NCBI GenBank assembly: GCA_026182355.1
Contig: JAPFBL010000168.1
Location: forward strand, 881,501 to 945,500
Length of the DNA: 64,000 nucleotides
Direction: 5' to 3'
From: Hermatobates lingyangjiaoensis
Taxonomy: Eukaryota > Arthropoda > Insecta > Hemiptera > Hermatobatidae
This document shows, piece after piece, positions 1-11,249 of the stretch (its first letter is position 1; each line of letters starts with the position of its first letter). The notes under the pieces are model-generated. The model was not told the DNA's origin and did no database searches. It saw nothing but the letters and a program-made list of their open reading frames with translations. A program made the translations under genes and the position numbers.

Positions 1-420
1 ATTGTATCAAAATTACTACAGAATTATATCAAACACTACAGAATAGTATGAAAAGTACTGTAGAATTGTATAAAATTACTGCAGGATTGTATGAAAATTG
101 TTAAAGAATCATATGAAAATTTCAATAGAATTACATGGAAATTACTACAGAGTTGTGTGAAAATTACTACAGAATGGTATGAAAAGTACTACAAAATTGT
201 ATAAAGTTATTACAGGATGTATCAAAATTACTACAGAATTGTATCAAACACTACAGAATAGTATGAAAAGTACTGTAGAATTGTATAAAATTACTGCAGG
301 ATTGTATGAAAATTGTTAAAGAATCATATGAAAATTACTACAGAATTCTGTGAAAATTAATACAGAATTATGTGAAAGTTGCTACAGAATTGTGTAAAAT
401 TACTTCATAATTGAGTTCAA
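1..420. repeat. Satellite array of ~23-bp units with 215-bp higher-order period
   Basis: The sequence is a run of diverged ~23-bp units of the form acagaattgtatgaaaatta. A segment starting ATCAAAATTACTACAG at about position 6 recurs nearly unchanged at 221, so short units are organised into a higher-order repeat of about 215 bp. The array starts before the window and decays after about 400. Variants such as aagtact, attgtta and tcaaacac mark individual units and reappear in the same order in the second period. No coding signal is evident. Confidence 0.85.
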
Positions 421-880
421 TTTTCAAAACAACTATTTGATGATGTAGGTAAAATGAAATATAAATATTTTTATATGAAGTCGCAGAGCAAGAAGGAAGG
501 GCGAGATTGTAGCTGGTTTCCCACAGGCAGACTGGCCTGTGTGTCTGCCTGGTTCTTAGATGAATTGAGTTGTTCAATGAATTAAAACAAGCTCTAACGT
601 GCTTCTGAATCCTTGGGCGGATCATTTTCTTGCACTTCAATTGTTTTCACCTAATACTTGCTTCGTACTGTAACTGATAATTACCACGAATGACTTTCAA
701 CTTCTCTCATTTGCCATTCATTTCATCAAGTATTCTATATGTGATGTTTTTTCTTTTTCTAATATCCATAATAAGTCAGAAGATTGCAGCTACACAAATA
801 TCAATGTACCTGATTAATATTTTAGATAATATGGGCAATTCTAATGTAGTGCAATCTGTTATTATGTGGTATTTACTCAT
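421..880. other. Unassigned single-copy-looking sequence
   Basis: AT-rich sequence with no repeat I could match elsewhere, apart from the last ~60 bases (attatgtggtatttactcat), which are the outer part of fold-back family F. Short ORFs on both strands look like chance openings with no recognisable domain. Confidence 0.4.
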
Positions 881-989
881 TGTAGGGTAAAAATCTAATG
901 AAATGGTCTCCACATATAAAACGTGGATATGATAATTATCATTAAACGTTTTATATGTGGAGACCATTTCATTAGATTTTTACCCTACA
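881..989. repeat. Fold-back (hairpin) element, family F
   Basis: The two ends are inverted copies of each other: tgtagggtaaaaatctaatg at the left and cattagatttttaccctaca at the right. The arms are about 43 nt and nearly perfect around a short AT-rich centre. The same arm sequence (ctaatgaaatggt.tccaca) occurs at 22.85-23.0 kb, 36.3-36.5 kb and 57.4-58.0 kb, so this is a member of a dispersed family. A direct repeat aatatgggcaat lies on either side (about 828 and 991) and may be a target duplication. Confidence 0.8.
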
Positions 990-1487
990 ATAATATGGGC
1001 AATCAGGAAAATAGTTTTTAAGTCTATTTAACATCACAGAGTTTGTATTATATGTATATTATAATAACAATATTTTTAGCATATTTGTTTGGCATGCACG
1101 TATTATTTTAGAGATTGTTCATTTTGATGTGTTTCCTTAGATACAGTATAATGGGTCATAAGAAAAATGTTTGGTTTGCTGTAAGCATATATTATGCTAT
1201 GTGAAGTGCAGCTAATAACAGATATGTTTTTCTATCTCATGTGTATTTGTTACAACCAGTATGGGAAATAACAAAAATACTTTGGTTTGTGCCTACTGTT
1301 TTAGTCAGATTGGGAACAAGAAAATACTTTTGGTTTGTGTCTACTTTTTTATATGCTTGTTTAATAACTAGTTTTAGTTGTTGCTTAGTATTTAAGACAG
1401 AAATTATAACTTATATTGGAACAAAAATGTTACTTTCCCTTTATATGAAAACTATAGTACTACAAATTTTCAATGAAAAAGACAATA
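990..1487. other. Unassigned AT-rich sequence
   Basis: A loose internal repeat (aatgttt.ggtttg.., ataacaaaaatactttggttt) recurs several times between 1150 and 1450 with no clear period. A 107-codon + strand opening at 1241-1564 runs into satellite sequence and resembles no family I know. I do not regard it as a gene. Confidence 0.35.
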
Positions 1488-1570
1488 GAATTATATGGAA
1501 ATTAGTACAGAATGGTGTGAAAATTACTATAGAATGGTATGAAAAGTACTACAGAATTGTATGAAGTTAT
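1488..1570. repeat. Displaced fragment of the 23-bp satellite
   Basis: Three to four units (agaattatatggaaatta, cagaatggtgtgaaaatta, agaatggtatgaaaagtac) match the array at 1-420, including the aagtact variant, about 1 kb from the main block. It is either an independent seed or a piece cut off from the main array. Confidence 0.75.
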
Positions 1571-1937
1571 ACTTAAAGTTACTAAAAATGTTTTTAGATG
1601 CAATATGGGAAATAACAAAAATAACTTGAGCTTTCCCAATTGTCAATAAACTGTTCTAAATTCTGTTTATCTCATTTAAACTAACAAATAGAAATATACT
1701 TCATCAGCTGTTATCATCTTGTTGAAAATCTTAGCTTATTATTATTATCTCTAAAAAGTCGTTTTATTTAATTATATACATTTTATTGTATGTTAATTAA
1801 ACGTAGTAGCTTTATCTTTATTAAATAGAATTTACTTTTATATCAATATGGTTTTAATTGTTTAGTTAATATAATTGAAACTACTCTGTTTAATTAATTT
1901 CTGAAATAATGGCTTTAAAGTTAATTTACCCCTGGAG
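1571..1937. other. Unassigned AT-rich sequence
   Basis: Low-complexity AT-rich sequence with no open frame of note and no match to other parts of the window. Confidence 0.3.
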
Positions 1938-2130
1938 ATATAAGTTTGTATAAGTTAATCCAAGTTTGTGAATTGATTATTATTTCATTAGTATACTCTC
2001 GCTGTGAATTATTGATGTAGTAGTTTAGCTTGTTGGATTATATTTCATTTTCACATGTCAAACTTACTTTTAAAACGTATTATGTATATTATCTAAGTTT
2101 TAAAGTGAATCCCAACTTTTGTTTGTGAAT
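1938..2130 (+). repeat. Direct repeat, copy 1 of a ~193-bp pair
   Basis: Starts at tataagtttgtataagttaa and ends near agtgaatcccaacttttg. The same sequence, at roughly 90% identity with small indels, is present at 3415-3608 in the same orientation. The start-to-start spacing is about 1477 bp. The pair could be terminal direct repeats of a short non-autonomous retroelement or a simple segmental duplication. No primer-binding site or TG...CA ends are convincing. Confidence 0.75.
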
Positions 2131-3414
2131 ACCAAACATTTTCCTCAACTATTTGTTCTAATTAGGTGAATAATAGAATAAATCTAGTTGTAAATGATTT
2201 ACTTGTTTCAAGCAAGATAAAATATTAAAAAGAAAAGCGAAGTTATTTCAGTATATCTGAGTCTGGAGAATCTGTCTTAGATTTCCTATTCAGTGGTTCG
2301 GAAAAAAACTTTTTTTTTTGTTTAATATTCTCTTTAAAGTTTTTTAAAAACCTTTTGCCCTTCTCTCTTACTTCTCACCTTAAATAATCATTCACTTCCC
2401 ACTAATATTCCTATGCAATGAAATATTATATTTAATATGATAATAGCAAATTGAATATGACTGTCAGTTTTTCAGCTGATCTATCTTAAATAGATTGTAT
2501 TTAGTTCTTGATTATTTCTGTCTATTGTGTAAACACTGGCTTAATTAAGCGCCAGAACTCTTTTATAATCATAATGGCGTCATTCATTCTTCATAAATGT
2601 AAGCGTCGGTTTTTTAATAGTAGTTTAGAAAAAAAATTGAATATACAACTGTTTAAAAGTGATTTTATTAATTAGATGACGAAATGATTCGTATGTGTGA
2701 TTCATTTTTATGTTCGTACAAGTGTTTGAAAAGAAAGATGAAAAGAACAAAATCTGCACATCAAAAAGAAAGTTAGTACACAATTTAAAATTATCTTCGA
2801 TTTTAGTACATTGCGTTCAATTATAACTATTAAATAATGACAAACAAAAGTGGATTGAGAAATAATACACTAGATGAAAGAAGTGAAATAGAAAATGAAA
2901 GTCATCTCTTTACTAATAAGCATAAGAATTATTTTTAATTAAATAATGCACTACAAGTTTCAACAACTTTTAAAACTGACTCATCTGAATTAATACACAA
3001 TTAAAGTATAATTAAAAAAAACTTATTCCTACAACAAATAAGGATACATTTAATTGGATTTCTGTATGTTAATAACAATAAATGCAATTCAAATATAATC
3101 TTTTAATATTAAAAAAAAAAGGGAACATAGGAATATTAATAATTCTATTTATAGAAAGAAATATCACACATGTTGGTAAGAATAAGTAATAATATGATTA
3201 ATGAATCAGTTTTTAATGCAATTTTAACTTTTATATTCTTTACAGCTTTGTATGTAAAGTTTAAACAAAAATCAATAACAGAATATGAATATTATTCTCA
3301 TGTATTAATATCAATGCAAACAATAAGAAATTGTTATTTTACAACCATTTTTTTCTTTTGAACTAATTTTAATAATCTAGTTTTAACTTATTTTTTTTAA
3401 ATTTATCCATGTAG
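2131..3414. other. Sequence between the direct repeats
   Basis: AT-rich with several poly-A/poly-T runs. A 63-codon opening at 3170-3361 (+) is hydrophobic and AT-driven, with no recognisable domain. I see no polymerase, integrase or capsid motif, so there is no support for an autonomous element between the repeats. Confidence 0.4.
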
Positions 3415-3608
3415 ATATAAGTTTGTATAAGTTAATCCAAGTTTATGAATTGATTATTATTATTATTCCATTAGTATACTCTTGCTGTGAATTGTGGATG
3501 AAGTAGTTTAGATTGTTGGATTATATTTCATTTCACATGTCAAACTTACTTTTAAAACATACTATGTTTATTATCTAAGTTTTAAAGTGAATCCAACTTT
3601 TGTTCGTG
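3415..3608 (+). repeat. Direct repeat, copy 2 of a ~193-bp pair
   Basis: Second copy of the 1938-2130 repeat, beginning tataagtttgtataagttaa and ending agtgaatccaacttttg. It differs by an expanded (tta)n near its start and scattered substitutions. Confidence 0.75.
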
Positions 3609-4763
3609 GATTATATCTTGCGAATAGTTCTAAAATAATTATTAAACTCATTATGTGACAGTAAAATAACTGGTACATAGAAAAGATTAACTCTCAGAGA
3701 GTTAGTGACAAGTTTGATTTGTCACAATTACTAGAACATCACTAATAAAGTATTAATTTGTTCCTGATAAAAATGCAGACATTTTACATACCAATGGTAA
3801 GAAATTTCGTGAAATATTGAATCTAAAAGATTATTGAACTAACAAATCCTTGCATTGCAATTCTTTTCTTTGTCTTTAATGTACTATTCCGAATATTTCT
3901 TTAATGCTTCATAAAAGAATTAAACGCTCTGTTTATCACTTAGGAATCCTGTTTAATCTTTATTGTATGTAGAAAGTTGGAGGACTTAATGTATTTGTAA
4001 TATTCCCAGGCTCTCATGAAGTCCACTTCTGTTTTACTCACATAAATAAACAATCTCCATTCATAAGCACCTCTCATCCTTCTTAACAGCTGCTTTGTAA
4101 CTCTTAGTTTTTTTTGTATTTTTTTTTATTTCGTTTTCCTTATATTAATTTAATTCTAAGTGCTCTTCGAGTTTAACTCAACTGTTGTAAATGTACAACA
4201 GATGTAAAAGCTTTAAGGTTTGTGATGTTATAATCATTTAACATAGATCACAATAACAACCTATAGTTGTTATTATGACTCTAGAATTTATTTAGAAATG
4301 CACATAATTTTAAGATAAAAAAAGCTATGAAATAACAAGAATCTTAATAACTTGACTTGTTGAGAAAAAATTAGTAAAATTTTGGGAATCAGCACCCCTA
4401 AATTAATTTAAATCAGCTGAGAAACCTTGGGCACAAAAAAATATGTTGACCAGAGTAATACAAGTCCACAGAAAAAAAGACATATTACCTTTAGGCAGAT
4501 CTGTTCTACCTAACATACAAATTTAGATCCAAGACATGTATGAATATTTATATATGCATGAATCAATTACTCTCTTTTATAGTCACAGTTTTAACAACAG
4601 TCCACAATATTGTATTATTGTTTAAGGTGGTATTTTCTTTACTGCTCCATTCTATAACTCATTTCCTAGTCTAATAGAAAATTTTATTATCATTTTATTA
4701 GTCTTAATAATAAAAAATTTTCAGTTTCTATAACTAAATGTCTAGGGATTCTAACCAAAAATA
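3609..4763. other. Unassigned AT-rich sequence
   Basis: No repeat family recognised, no coding potential and no RNA gene. Ordinary AT-rich filler. Confidence 0.3.
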
Positions 4764-4855
4764 TTTGTGTCCAAGAATGGCATAAACTGTTGTCTTTTTT
4801 TTTTTCATCTTTTCTCTCAGAGGTTATTTTTGTGTCCAAGAATGGCATAAACTGT
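4764..4855 (+). repeat. Short two-copy direct repeat
   Basis: The phrase ttgtgtccaagaatggcata occurs at about 4764 and again at about 4830, with ~40 bp of T-rich sequence between. This is a local duplication. Confidence 0.7.
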
Positions 4856-4939
4856 AGTGTGCCATTTTTCAATTTTTCTATGAGAGAGGTATTTGATGAG
4901 AAATGAAGGAAGTAACTTGTGTAATTTTTGAAACTGGAA

Positions 4940-5960
4940 TGTTAAGTGTAAATTGAGTCACTGCTTTAGATCAATTTTTAATTTATTGTTCAATTTGTTG
5001 AGATTAATAACCAACAGTTGTTTTAACTTTGAAAAACATACTTCTATACTACAGCTTTCTATTTAGCCACTGCAAATAAAAGTTAACATTTTAAAAAGTT
5101 TGTATGAAATCCCTTCTTTCATATTAAAATGAAAGGTAGTGTTTTTTTTGTAAACTTTAATAATTTTTATTCCTCTGTAACCATCGATGGACATAGAACC
5201 TCAAAACATCTGTAGAAAGAAATTGTTTTCTTCGCAATTTTTTAATGTTTATAGTCCTTTTTAGTCTATTAATAAATTAATAGGTTTTCACATGGGAATA
5301 CATTTCTAGTACATGGGTACTGGTTTTCAGTAGCCTCATTTTAAACATTGCCCCTTCCTCCAAACACTAACATCTGTCTATAAGTGTTTTTCTGCAGGGA
5401 AGGAAGGCGATGAGTCCATAGAAATAAGGTAAAAACAGATCAAATTTGGAAAAAAGGAATCAATAAGAAGCCTGAGCTATAATCTACATAATTAGAGGTC
5501 TTCACTTTTGTCTTTTATTTAAGAACTTGGAATAATATTCTTTAGGGTTTAATTTTAAACAATCAACTCAGTTATTTTGTAGCTAATAATATATTTCGAA
5601 CTTATTAATTTCAACTTATTTAATTTTAAGAAAATAACATATTTCTTTAAGTAAACTATTTATTTCTGAAGAAAATTGCCTTTTGCCAAGTATAAAAGAC
5701 TATAATTACAAAATTATAGTCTTTTAACTATAATTAATACCTTTTAATTATAACTATAATTGGTTTTATTCAATAAGATTTCATTTCCTAAACAACAAAC
5801 AAATTTTGTTGTAATAATTTATTTTTATAAATACTTTGCCATTTCTTTAAACAAACTATGTGTTTCTAAAGAAAAATTTTTCATCGATGGTTTTTAGAGA
5901 GGGATAAAAATGATGAAAGTTTACAAAAAACAGTACTTTTCATTTTTTAAACTCTGTATA
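4940..5960. repeat. Palindromic MITE-like element, family P copy 1
   Basis: A left arm near 5130-5200 (gaaaggtagtgtttttt ... ccatcgatgg) is matched in inverted orientation near 5880-5945 (catcgatgg ... cagtacttttcatttt), bounding roughly 0.8 kb. The interior is itself self-complementary, for example aaaagactataattac facing ttatagtctttt around 5694-5725. Related sequence, in direct and inverted orientation, lies at 7170-7760. There is no coding capacity, so a non-autonomous DNA element is the best guess. Confidence 0.6.
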
Positions 5961-6330
5961 AATAAAAGTACTTTGTATATCCCCCCCACCCAATGTAAGC
6001 CTGTAAGTCATTCATTTGAACAGACAATTAAAGATGTAGAATTGATTATATCCTAAAAGGATTAATACAGTTTTACAACTTTAGGAAAAGCAAAAAGATA
6101 ACAAGTTTGAAGATAACTAGAAAGAACTTGGAAAAAACAGCAGGAATTGTAGGCAAAAACATGTTTTTGATACTTTTAGTAACAATAAGTTTGCTAACGT
6201 ATGCACAATTGATATTAATGAAAATTCAACATAGATAGTTTTTGAGTTTGTTACTCATTCATTTATGTTTTAGTGTTTGTATAAATTGAATGAGTTTTAT
6301 GTTGAAGTGAAGCTTTAAATTAGTATATAC
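5961..6330. other. Unassigned sequence with a short C run
   Basis: AT-rich, with a C7 run followed by accc near 5981. No feature recognised. Confidence 0.3.
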
Positions 6331-7000
6331 CAGTGGCGACTCCTGACCTTTTTCTTTAGGCATGCAATTTTCAAAGAATAAAAGAAATACAGAGAAATAC
6401 CCTTTTAATTCTCATGTTCAGTCTTTTCATGTTGCACAAAAGGATAATGATGTATTAAAAACATTTTATGGGGATTTGAATCAGGTTTTATTTGGAAATA
6501 CTTTTAACATTAACTTTTATTAACCAATACAATAAAAATAGGCAAAAAATGTTTTTATTAAAGAAAGAGATACACAATACATCATTTGAATAAAAACTTC
6601 TTGCAAAATTCTTCGATAACAAAACCTAAAACTTCTCTCTATCTGCCATGAGAACTTTAAGTAAATGTCTTTCAATTGAAATTAGGATTAAATTAGACAA
6701 TCGCCTCTTCACTTTGGGAGCTTCGTAAATAACTTTAATTCTTTTGAGGGCAGAAAACGATCTCTCAACACTTGCTGTTGTTATGGGAATAGTCATAACC
6801 AAATTCATGAGTTTATAAATTTCCGGAAGACCTGTGTGCAAATCACTTTCCAGTATGTATTTGAGGAGCTCAGCAAGCCTGAGTTGCAGTGTATGCAAAA
6901 CTTCGTTCTTGTTTCTCTTGGCAATTAAGACCATTTTCATTAACCAGAAATGATAAGAGTAAACCCCTGCATTGGGAAGCTTAGCGCAATCATAGAAAAT
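6331..7000 (-). mobile_element. Decayed hAT-type DNA transposon, 3' part
   Basis: A hAT-style terminal sequence, CAGTGGCGACTCCTGACC, starts at 6331. About 300 bp further in, on the minus strand, lies the C-terminal part of a hAT transposase. The opposite terminus was not found before family P sequence begins at about 7175, so the element is truncated or rearranged. Confidence 0.65.
6626..6940 (-). pseudogene. hAT transposase C-terminal dimerisation domain remnant
   Basis: The 104-residue open frame carries the signature of the hAT C-terminal dimerisation region: MNLVMTIPITTASVERSF followed by SALKRIK, then an LSNLILISIERHLLK segment. This matches the usual order of PEIYKL, TIP.TTASVERSFS.LKRIK and L..L.ISIE in ZMYM-like hAT transposases. 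A full hAT transposase is about 600 or more residues. The BED finger, RNase-H-like catalytic segments and insertion domain are not present, and the Met used as start is internal to the frame (the sequence just upstream also reads open). It is a non-functional relic. I am confident of the family but not of the subfamily. Confidence 0.85.
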
Positions 7001-7174
7001 GGTTCCTTAGCGTTGTAGTGGTTATAAAAAAAGGGGTTCCTTTAAATATTTCGAGTCTCGAACATTTTGGTTTCTTTAAAGATGAATTCATAATGCATGC
7101 AATGCATGTGTTGCATTCCCTGAGAAATCGCACTGGTATATACGTTGTATTCAGATTGTAAAAGATCTTTTCTT

Positions 7175-7760
7175 TCATATTAAAATGAAAGGTAGTGTTT
7201 CTTGTAAACTTTGATGATTTTTACTCCTCTCTAAAAACCATCGATGGACATATGACACCAAAACATCTGTGGAAAGAAATTATTATCTTCACAATTTTTT
7301 AATTATGACGATAATAATTTAGATCAATTTCAAATGTATTGTTTAATTTGTTGAGGTTAATACCCAACAGTTGTTTTGGTGTTGGTTATTAACTTTGAAA
7401 TTAATTTATGCCTAAAATCTCCTATAAAACAGAAAAAACATCTATGTTTTATAGATGACCAAAAGAAATTTTTATTTAGAAACGCATAGTTTGTTTAAAG
7501 AAATGTCAAAATATTTCTAAAAAAAATATTTTTACAACCAAATTGTGTTGTTGTTTAGAAACTGAAATCTTATTGAACAAAACTAATTATAGTTATAATT
7601 AAAATGTATTAATTATAGTTAAACGACGATAGTTTTTCATACTTGGCCAAAGAAAATTTTCTTGAGAAATAAATAGTTTGTTTAAAGAAATATCTAAATA
7701 TTTCCAAAAATGTATTATTACAACAAAACTGGGCTAGTGTTCAGAAAGTGAAATATTATT
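7175..7760. repeat. Family P sequence, copy 2
   Basis: Begins gaaaggtagtgtttcttgta and contains ccatcgatggacatatg, matching 5130-5220 in direct orientation. Further on, 7440-7560 and 7640-7760 match the interior of copy 1 in inverted orientation (tagtttgtttaaagaaat, attacaacaaaa). The two copies flank the hAT relic at 6331-7000. Confidence 0.6.
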
Positions 7761-8869
7761 GAAAACTGCATCTTGTATATAACTTGATTTACAGCAGAAT
7801 ATTTCCAACCCTGGGAATTTAGGTCAACCTTCAAATGAAGTTTTTTTTATGTTTTTAAGTTAGATTCTTTCTACCCAATGTCCTTTGTTAGTTGATGCTT
7901 TCCTCAATATAAGTTCAAATATCGAAGGGTGGGCCTCTCATCTGTTCATATATATTTATTCAATTAGTTTCCCTTGTATAGTTTTCTGAGTATTAAATAA
8001 AAAATCACATCTATCTCTAATTTCAAACATATCTTGTTATGAAATTCCTGGTCTACTATTATTCAAATAACTGTATTAATCTTCAAATCAGTTTCTGGTA
8101 ATTAAACCAATACTATTTTGTTTAGTTACTTCATCTTTGATATTAGAAGTTGTCCATTTATTAAAGTTGGTGTCCAGTTATTTTCCTTTCGAATTTTGTA
8201 CTACATATTATGTGTACATTTTTAATTTATGCATAATTCCTAAAATTGATTACTTTGCATTGATACAAACTGGGTGAAATTTGGTTATGTAAAATTAATC
8301 ATGGACTTTATAAAACGCCAAGGAACTGATGTTCCTCCCTTCAAACCTCGAAAGGACCCTTGTGGAAAGTGATTTGATTAAATATAGTTTTGAAACCCTA
8401 ATCAACAGCAGCCCTGGACTCTTTAAATTAGATAATGATTTAGTTGAGAGTATAGTTGAACAAAGGGGAGCGTTTGATAATTTGAAACCTATTAATATGA
8501 ACTCTTATCAAACTAGTAATTCTCTCCCTGTGACCTAGGAGTTTTTCTTTGTTTTATGTTGTGTTTGTTAATTCTTTTTCTTTATTGTTATTCTAAAAGT
8601 TTGTATAGTTTAACACCTGTTTATATTACCTTCATATATTTTGTGGACCTCAATTCGGTGACAAAGCTGTAACCTCTTTTTTATTTTTCCTTGTCTTTTA
8701 CTTTCATAAAACCTCTTTGGACATAAAAATTCTAAGATTAATTATTTTTAAAGGAGCTCTTAGATCAACAGTAATATTATAGTCAGTTAAATTTTACTTA
8801 GTCGTAGAAAAACAAAAAAGTTTTATAGATGCATAATGTTAGCTAATATATTTAATTATTTTGATACTC
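7761..8869. other. Unassigned AT-rich sequence
   Basis: A 69-codon + opening at 8329-8538 shows no domain. It has somewhat gene-like composition (FLPSNLERTLVESDLIKY) but no splice context or homology I can name. No repeats matched. Confidence 0.3.
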
Positions 8870-9440
8870 ATGTGGTGTGTGGGTATACCAGCACCAGCAG
8901 TGAGTTAGTTCTTTACTCAGCCGCTAGATAGCAGGCAATGTTCAATATGAACAGGCCCCTGGGTCGTCGAACCGTGTTGCTGGGCATTGTTGCCTCTTGT
9001 CTTATTATGGCCTCTGGACTTGTGATTGGGTCCTCCTCTATTATTGCCTTCCGATAGGCGCGATTATTCAGCAGATTCCTCGAAACCTATTGTTGCCTGA
9101 CCTGTCCCGACCTCGTCTCAGGCCAACCTTGTCTACCTCCTGCTTCAATATCTCTTCATTGTCCATACCGTCTTTACTATCAACTATGTATAAGTACCGG
9201 AAACAGTTACAGAATGAAAATTTATTTTTTTATAAAGCTGTTAGCATTACGAAGATTATTAGAATATAAACTTTAAATTTATTGTAGACTTCCTTCTCTG
9301 TTCAGCAAGTTTCCAGACTTACCCATTATCAAAAACCTATTGGATGTATTAAGGTATGTGAGGAGGCCCCACAAGAGGGAGGTGCAGACGGTTCGCCATG
9401 CCAGGGTCCATAACAGTCTAGGGGGCCCATGAATATCAAA
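8870..9440. other. GC-richer island without a recognised gene
   Basis: This segment (gtcgtcgaaccgtgttgctg, gacctgtcccgacctcgtct) is clearly less AT-rich than its surroundings. The 90-codon + opening at 8997-9269 is low-complexity and not recognisable. It might be a decayed transposon end or an old processed transcript. Nothing in it supports a specific call. Confidence 0.3.
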
Positions 9441-11210
9441 GTTAAAAATTTAAATGGGGCAATTATGCATGAATATTCTTATTATTGAATTGAGTGAAGA
9501 AGAAAGTGAATTAGAGTGCACTGTCACAACCCTTACTCATTATTCTCCAGGGTTCTGAATATCCTATCGATCATTTTTCGATCAAATGTTTACTTCTTTT
9601 CAACTTGTTAGCATTAAAAGATACCTACTTTGTATTTTACTGTAAGTTTGTTTTTTGCTTTTTTTTTATTGGGAAATGGTCTGTGAAGTTAAGGGAGTGA
9701 AAAAAATAGACATTTTATAATATAACCCGTAAAAAACGGCTTTATATGATGAATTTAATTCCAATGTTTAACGATTAGATTATGGAGGTAGTTCTTCATT
9801 TTTTTTTTTTTTTATAAATCCACAGACCTTTTAATAAGATTTTTCATGACTCAGAACATATAATATAGTCCAAATGAATTACCTTGATATGACCAGTGTT
9901 AAAAAGGGGTCCCAGAAAAAGGTCTTACACCGGCACATTACTTTCCTCTAAAGATCCCTCCAGGTGAGACCACAATTTTGTAAGTCTGTGTTCCAATTCT
10001 ATTTTACATTGTATTTTTTTTATGATTCCATTATTTATGGGTAAACTTAAAAAATCATAATAAAAAAAATAGTTAGTTACATTGAGTGACAAAATGGACT
10101 GACTAATCTATACACGTTTGTTAGGCTCTTGATAATGGACACGTTCCGAAACCTAACCAGTATAGAAGAAAATTTACCAGCAATAATAAATTGTTATTCT
10201 TAATTGATTTTTTTTTAATTTCTATCATTACCGTCTGAATGATAGGAGGAAAAAACTTATAAAAATATGAGAAAACAAAGATGATTTTCAGATTGTGATT
10301 TTGTTAATAATTTTTATTTGATACTTTGATGTGGGGTAGCCCTTTTCGAAAGGTCTTAATTTCCTTTTAATATTCAAATGTGGCCTAATAGATGTATATA
10401 ACTGAATGAAATATTAAGCCACAAGAAAATTAAACTATTATTTTTTTGGTTAAACTATTGATGCTAACTTTTCTATAATTATGTGCTTCAGAATGATGCA
10501 TAATTATATGTGATTATGTATAATCATGAATATATTTAATAAATGAGGTCAAGGAAGTTGATTTAAAATAATACCATGGCTGCTGTATCAACTTTGAAGC
10601 CACTCTTATGGATTGTTATTTGAAGTTGACTTGTTCAAGGGTAGAAACTTGACTTTACGCACTTATATAAGGAGGAACTAATTAAAAGGAGCTCTTACAT
10701 AAATATTGTTTTCCATTTTTGTTCTTAAAATAAAATCAATGTTTTTCATGCTGCTGCAGATCGTATAATTGATACTTTCTGTAATTTTTTCAACCGTTTC
10801 ATTGCTTCCATTGTTAGTAAATTCTTTGAAACTTTTTTTTTTTTAAGTTTTAAAAGGAAAGTTTTGCTTTCCTTTATCCCTTCAATGGTATCATGATATT
10901 ATTTCTTAGAATAACAATGAATGCGGTAAATTATTTGATTCTATTTCCTTATATTTTAGCATTGATTTTAAACAATTTTATTTTTTAAAAAAATTATTTT
11001 GTCATATCAAAAGTTCAGTATTACTGCCATTCTTGGTTGATTGGTTGTTTTGAAGAAGGGTTTATGACAGATGTTTAATATATATACATATATTTCATTG
11101 AATAACTGACCGTATTTCACTGATGTCATTTTCTTCACTAGTTTTTCGAGGTTTCTAAATACCTTCTTCTTTCCTTCATCCAAACGTTGGAGAATATTAA
11201 TTAAGGGGGA
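9441..11210. other. Unassigned AT-rich sequence
   Basis: Poly-A/T runs and scattered short ORFs only. No transposon termini, tRNA or tandem repeat recognised. Confidence 0.3.
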
Positions 11211-11249
11211 ACCGACATGTTTCGACTGGCTTCCAGTCATCTTCAGGGT
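11211..11249 (-). ncRNA. Hammerhead-like ribozyme motif (best specimen)
   Basis: On the minus strand the order is ACC, CTGAAGA, T, GACTGG-AAG-CCAGTC, GAAA, CATGTC, GGT. In hammerhead terms CTGAAGA is the CUGANGA core, the 6-bp perfect hairpin is helix II, GAAA is the second core strand, A-C/G-T gives a 2-bp helix III, C after GT is the H17 cleavage base (GTC triplet), and ACC/GGT forms a 3-bp helix I. The one departure from the canonical core is the extra T between CUGANGA and helix II, which would be a bulge. The same layout recurs in other repeats of this window. Activity is inference only. Confidence 0.45.

Noticed and set aside
1241..1564. 107-codon + ORF
   Set aside because: It ends inside satellite repeats, is rich in Phe/Tyr/Ile/Lys from base composition and matches no family.
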